From Labia minor (lineage: Eukaryota; Arthropoda; Insecta; Dermaptera; Spongiphoridae), in assembly GCA_963082975.1 (NCBI GenBank), contig OY720344.1, positions 29,733,172-29,797,171 of the forward strand: 64,000 nucleotides of DNA, written 5' to 3'. This document shows, piece by piece, positions 59,957-64,000 of this stretch (position 1 is the first letter of the stretch; each line of letters opens with the position of its first letter). The translations under genes were made by a program, and so were the position numbers. Below the pieces are notes generated by a model. That model searched no databases. It was not told where the DNA came from and saw only the letters and a list, made by a program, of their open reading frames with translations.

Positions 59957-60237
59957 TAGTGGTTCCCAAACTTAATTGGCCTACCGCCCCCTTTTCAGAA
60001 AAGCTCCCTCTGTCAATTAATTCGTTTTTATAAATTTTAATAACAATTACAGTGAGTGATATACATAATTATCTATTCAAGTTTCTAAATTTTTTGTAAA
60101 ATTAAGTAAAGAAAAGTGTAAATATTAGAAATATTGTTGTATGAAATTACGAAACGATAATATCATTTTCCATAAATGCACCTGTGGTCGTTGCAAAACC
60201 AACTTACTGGCAGTATTGCCGATTTTGGAAATCAGTA
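59957..60237. mobile_element. Probable hAT-type MITE (hAT5)
   Basis: Left end TAGTGGTTCCCAAACTTA followed by a CCGCCCCC block. The right end, inverted, is TACTGATTTCCAAAATCG, a looser match. GGTTTATT / AGTTTATA flanks agree at 6 of 8. Confidence 0.5.
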
Positions 60238-60262
60238 GTTTATATTGTAAGTAGACAAATTT

Positions 60263-60507
60263 GACCTCTATGCATCTCCTTACAAAGTTGGGGTTAGAAA
60301 ATCGAGAAGACTGCGATGGTCAGGGCACGTGGCTAGAATGGGAGAGGAAAGAGTGGCGAAAAATATTTTAGTGAGGAGACTGATTGAAAAACGTCCACTG
60401 GAAGTGAAAGGACGCGGTGGCTAGGATAGAGACACTTGGACACATGTTATTTCTGTGGCCAAGAACTTTCGAGTTTCCTAGAGCCACAGAGATAGATACA
60501 GATAAAT
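60263..60507 (+). mobile_element. Non-LTR retrotransposon fragment R10
   Basis: R 3' end from the LYASPYKVG region through SRRLRWSGHVARMGEERVA-like codons to CCTAGAGCCACAGAGATAGA and a GATA tail. AGACAAATTT (60253-60262) and AGAAGAATTT (60508-60517) flank it (8 of 10). Internal deletion near 60405-60425. Confidence 0.85.
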
Positions 60508-61770
60508 AGAAGAATTTCATATTTTGTTTTTAAAATTTCTAAAATGATTTTAAATGAAAAACTAAATTAAGAATTTCTCAAAAGAGATTTCTTATTTTAT
60601 TAATTTCAATAAATCACATGATTCTATAACTATTGAACGGTTAATCAATATTGAATATACCTAAAAAAGTTGATTTTATTAATTTATGTATATATTTATA
60701 TACGTATACGATAATTTTTTTATATGATATTCTAGTAAGTTTCAACTATCATAAAACTATATTTTAATTAAATTCTACGAATTATGTTAAGTTATTTAGA
60801 AGTAATCTTAAAAGTAGAACGTACACGCCGTTGGGTATTCAATGTTAATTATTTATTTACAGAACATTATATATCATAAATGTTTAATTGATTTCGTTAA
60901 CTTTTTCATATTAGCCCACCCACAGCGAAATTATTTTATACACGTATTAATATAGTTTACTAATTTTTATTTTATCTTTTACATCAATAACTAATCATGC
61001 ATGACAAGTTATTATTAATTAATATATACATGTATATTCTTATCAATATATGTATATTTCTAACCAAAATACATATTAACAAATCTAATTATTCAAGTTA
61101 TTGAGAAAAATAATATAATTTTCTAATTTTATTTCACATTCATTGAAGTAATATTTAGTATGTAGTAGGAAGTAATATTTTATTTAATATTGTAATTAAA
61201 TCTATCATTTATATATTTGAAGACGCTATTTTCATCCCTTAAAGATCTTTAAGTAAAATAATTAATTTTCATTATCCATTTATTTTGAAATTTATTTTAA
61301 TTCATTCATATAATATTTTAATGTTGTTAATTTTTTTATGTGAAAGTAAAATATAGCGATAAAAAAAATTCTTTCTTTAAATTTCCATCTTAGCCTGAGT
61401 ATCTCATTCTATCCTTTATAATTTCATGTTTGTTTTTTTAGTTTGAACGAAACTGATAGGGCTATAAAAGTATAATATGGAGAAATTATTTCAGGGGGAT
61501 TTTTACTATGTAGTTAATAAATGTTGTTGTACAAGTCTATAAATTAAATAAAGGGTATAAATTAGAATTTCAAAAAAAAAAACAAATAATAAAATAACAC
61601 TCTATGTTGTATAACTGTTTTCTTTATTCAATTTATGATGTAAAAAAATACCTGGGAAAATCTTCAAAAGTCGTGATCTATTTAGATTGACATTTACTAT
61701 TTGCTATTGAATATTATTTCATTTTGGGAAACACAAATAATAATAATATTAATTATTTATACTATTATTT
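60508..61770. other. AT-rich intergenic DNA, nothing recognised
   Basis: No gene or repeat recognised. Confidence 0.5.
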
Positions 61771-62265
61771 TATCATACACTAAAGAAGCTTATCTCGTCA
61801 AAATTATTATCAAAGGGAATCAAAATTAAAATATATAAGACAATTATTTTTCCTGTTGTACGGGCGCGAGGCGTGGTCTATGACATTAGGAGACGAGAGT
61901 AAATTTAGAGTATTTGTAAATAGGATTCATTGCAGCATTTGTAGGACAAAGAAAGATGAGGTCTCAGGGGATTGGCGGAGACTGCATAACGAGGAATTGC
62001 ATGACATAGGGTTATAAAATCAAGAAGTTTGCGATGGATAGAACTCGAAGTAGGAATGGGTGATGATGATAGACTGGTGAAAAATATATTTGTGGGGAGA
62101 GCGATTGGAAGAAGAAAGACGCGTTGGGTGGACAATGTAGGTAGGGGCGTGAGAGAGATGGTGTAAATAGGAGTTAGATGGATGTAGCTCAGGATAGGGA
62201 TACTGTGAGGAATGTGGTTGCTGCGGCTAAAAACTTTCAAGTTCCATAGAGCCACATAGAGATAT
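61771..62265 (+). mobile_element. Non-LTR retrotransposon fragment R11 with target duplication
   Basis: Starts in the HAVKRLIS region (CACTAAAGAAGCTTATC), then IKIKIYKTIIFPVV-like, WSMTLGDES-like, RIHCSICRTKKDE and RREAWWVDNV-like codons, to ATAGAGCCACATAGAGATAT. CTATTATTT flanks both sides (61762-61770, 62266-62274), an exact 9-bp duplication. Frameshifts throughout. Confidence 0.9.
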
Positions 62266-62274
62266 CTATTATTT

Positions 62275-63673
62275 AAACTATGAAAATTATTAACTTTTTA
62301 CTAAACAATTATTTTTATATTTATTTAATCATTTGTGTACTACATTTACAATGACAAATGAATGATTAAATTTAATAATAATATAATAGATTCAAGGTTC
62401 TTATAATTTCCAATTATATTACACACCCATGTATCTTATTGATAGAAAAATCATCAAAGAGAAAAATTAAAATTAATAATCTTTCAAAAACTAAAATTAC
62501 CAAATTAAAATAGATACATATTGTTGGGTCCAAATCTTTCAACCCTTTCAACACTTTAATTTATTTATTATTTATTTCATTTGATTAGAATAAAATGAAA
62601 ATTATTAACAAGGGTAATAATTTGCAAAATTAATTAATGAAAATATTAGTTCTTGATCCATGAATTAAAATACTTTATAAATAGCTTAAATAAATATATA
62701 AAATAGATAAATAGATTATAGATTAAAATAGATAAATAAATTGTAGATTAAAATAGATGAAAATATTAAATCAGTAAATTAGAATACAATAATTTTAAAT
62801 AAAAAAAAAGTTATAGAAAGAGGAGAAACATTAATATTATTGGTACCTAATAACAATCATTAAAACATTTTAATTAATATTGTAAATATTTTTTTCTTTA
62901 AGTGTTATGATTTCTGCAATTGTTTTAAACAATAAAATTAAGATTACCTTTTGTTTTATAACTTTATTTATTATTATTCAAATTGATGATTAATAAATAT
63001 GCTAATTACATTGACTCGTTGATTAATTCTGAGAAGCAACTCGCCATTTTTATTAAATAAATTAACTAAGACTCTGGATCAATTTTAAAAGAAGTTACAC
63101 TGAAGGTATCAAAGTAAAAGTGGTAGGACATTATAAGAGACAAACATCTTGCACATATCTGAGAGGAATTCACAAATGTTTTTTTTTTTACTTTTTTCAA
63201 AAGGGTTGCAATGGAACACGAACTCCAAAGTTCCTCGCTCGGTGCTTGTATGGAATTGCAAACAGTACTTTTCTAAAATGTTATTATTGAGAAGTTGATA
63301 ATGAAAAAAAAAAAAAAAACTTTAAGAGCAATGGCTTAAAATGTTTTAGCCATTAAAGAAGAAAGAAAACAAATTATATTGAAAAGTAAATAGAAAGAGA
63401 AAGGAAAAGGATTAATATAAATTTATTAATTTATTAATATGTGAGAATAAAATTTCAAGGTAGTTAAAAAGATGAAATGAAATAATTGAAATTCGAAATG
63501 ACTTCAGTGAGACAAGAATAAATTGAAAAAGGAATTACAAATTAATTAACACGAATGTCTGTAAAGCCTTCTAATTTATGAACTATCTTGATTTGCAATT
63601 TATAATCATTTATGAAAAATTATTAAGAGAGAAATATAATATAATATACAATAAATGTAATATATATGGTATA
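62275..63673. other. AT-rich intergenic DNA, nothing recognised
   Basis: Contains a tandem-like AAATAGATAAATAGATTATAG-type stretch (62700-62760, repeated two to three times). No gene recognised. Confidence 0.5.
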
Positions 63674-63941
63674 CGAAGATAGTTCAATAAGTCCGTGACT
63701 GTTTGAATAAAACACAACTTTTTGGATAAAAAAATTATTTTATTTTTCACCGTAGCCAAAATAGACTTGTTTGACCATTTTATTCTCAAATTATGAGGTA
63801 GTCTGCTATTCATGAATGTCAAACAAAAACTAAAAGACCCAGCTGGTTCAAATTTCAACAGGATTCAGCTGCTAGTTACCTGTTGAGAGGAGCAGTGTTG
63901 CCATTTCTTTTAAGAGACGGGAAATTTTAGGGGTAGATTCG
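63674..63941 (-). mobile_element. Mariner deletion derivative M3
   Basis: TA at 63672-63673 and 63942-63943. The left end CGAAGATAGTTCAATAAGTC is a mariner TIR. On the reverse strand only GDYGEK-stop codons of the transposase C-terminus (about 63754) and the 5' untranslated part (shared with M1: GGCAACACTGCTCC, CCAGCTGGGTCTTTTAGTTT) remain. The other TIR is shortened by a deletion. 268 bp. Confidence 0.8.
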
Positions 63942-64000
63942 TATATAATAATTTATATATAATTTAAATAAAAAAAAATATTACCTAAGTAATTATATTT

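Noticed and set aside
1..64000. CRISPR array, prophage or bacterial operon
   Set aside because: No regularly spaced identical repeats, no ribosome-binding sites or operon structure; repeats are dispersed eukaryotic transposons.

Overview
This window looks like strongly AT-rich animal nuclear DNA, most probably arthropod. It has one gene with GT-AG introns and conserved exons, no bacterial gene structure, and very heavy loading with eukaryotic transposable elements (non-LTR retrotransposon, Helitron, hAT, Tc1/mariner/pogo, SINE). The genus cannot be read from the sequence. No complete gene is present. Most short open frames are chance frames in AT-rich DNA or remnants of mobile elements.

Left part (1-8 kb): the 3' end of a PLP-dependent decarboxylase gene of the cysteine sulfinate/aspartate decarboxylase group. 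Three terminal exons lie on the + strand at 3536-3735, 5474-5618 and 7395-7577. The catalytic-lysine exons must lie to the left of the window. The introns and upstream DNA carry repeats: family A copies, a family D element, two tRNA-derived SINE copies and an antisense non-LTR copy.

Middle part (8-34 kb): intergenic DNA with many nested elements. Three recurring families are named here: A (about 0.6 kb, starts ACCGACCGACG), B (about 0.6 kb, starts TATCTCGC) and R (a 5'-truncated non-LTR retrotransposon with a GATA-type tail). Two copies of A were each hit by a Helitron at almost the same A|T dinucleotide, in opposite orientations. R fragments sit inside both Helitrons. Two related Helitron bodies (13.1-14.7 kb and 29.3-30.1 kb) act as empty sites for each other: one carries a B insertion, the other a hAT MITE with an 8-bp duplication. 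At 33.0-33.5 kb there is a frameshifted remnant of a protein repeatedly seen in arthropod genomes.

Right part (34-64 kb): long gene-poor AT-rich DNA. It holds a tiny Tc1-like MITE in a 22-bp palindrome, a pogo-like element with a nested B copy, four more B copies, further R, hAT and SINE copies, a foldback element with a degenerate hammerhead-like motif, and a deletion-derivative mariner at the right edge. Several islands richer in G+C (11.9, 17.3, 21.6, 34.9, 37.7, 39.8, 42.1, 48.4, 50.5, 55.1 and 57.7 kb) are not explained by repeats. They are candidates for conserved regulatory or RNA elements.

Nothing here amounts to a clearly new biological system. The most informative content is the set of nested insertions, whose order and target sites can be read directly by comparing copies.
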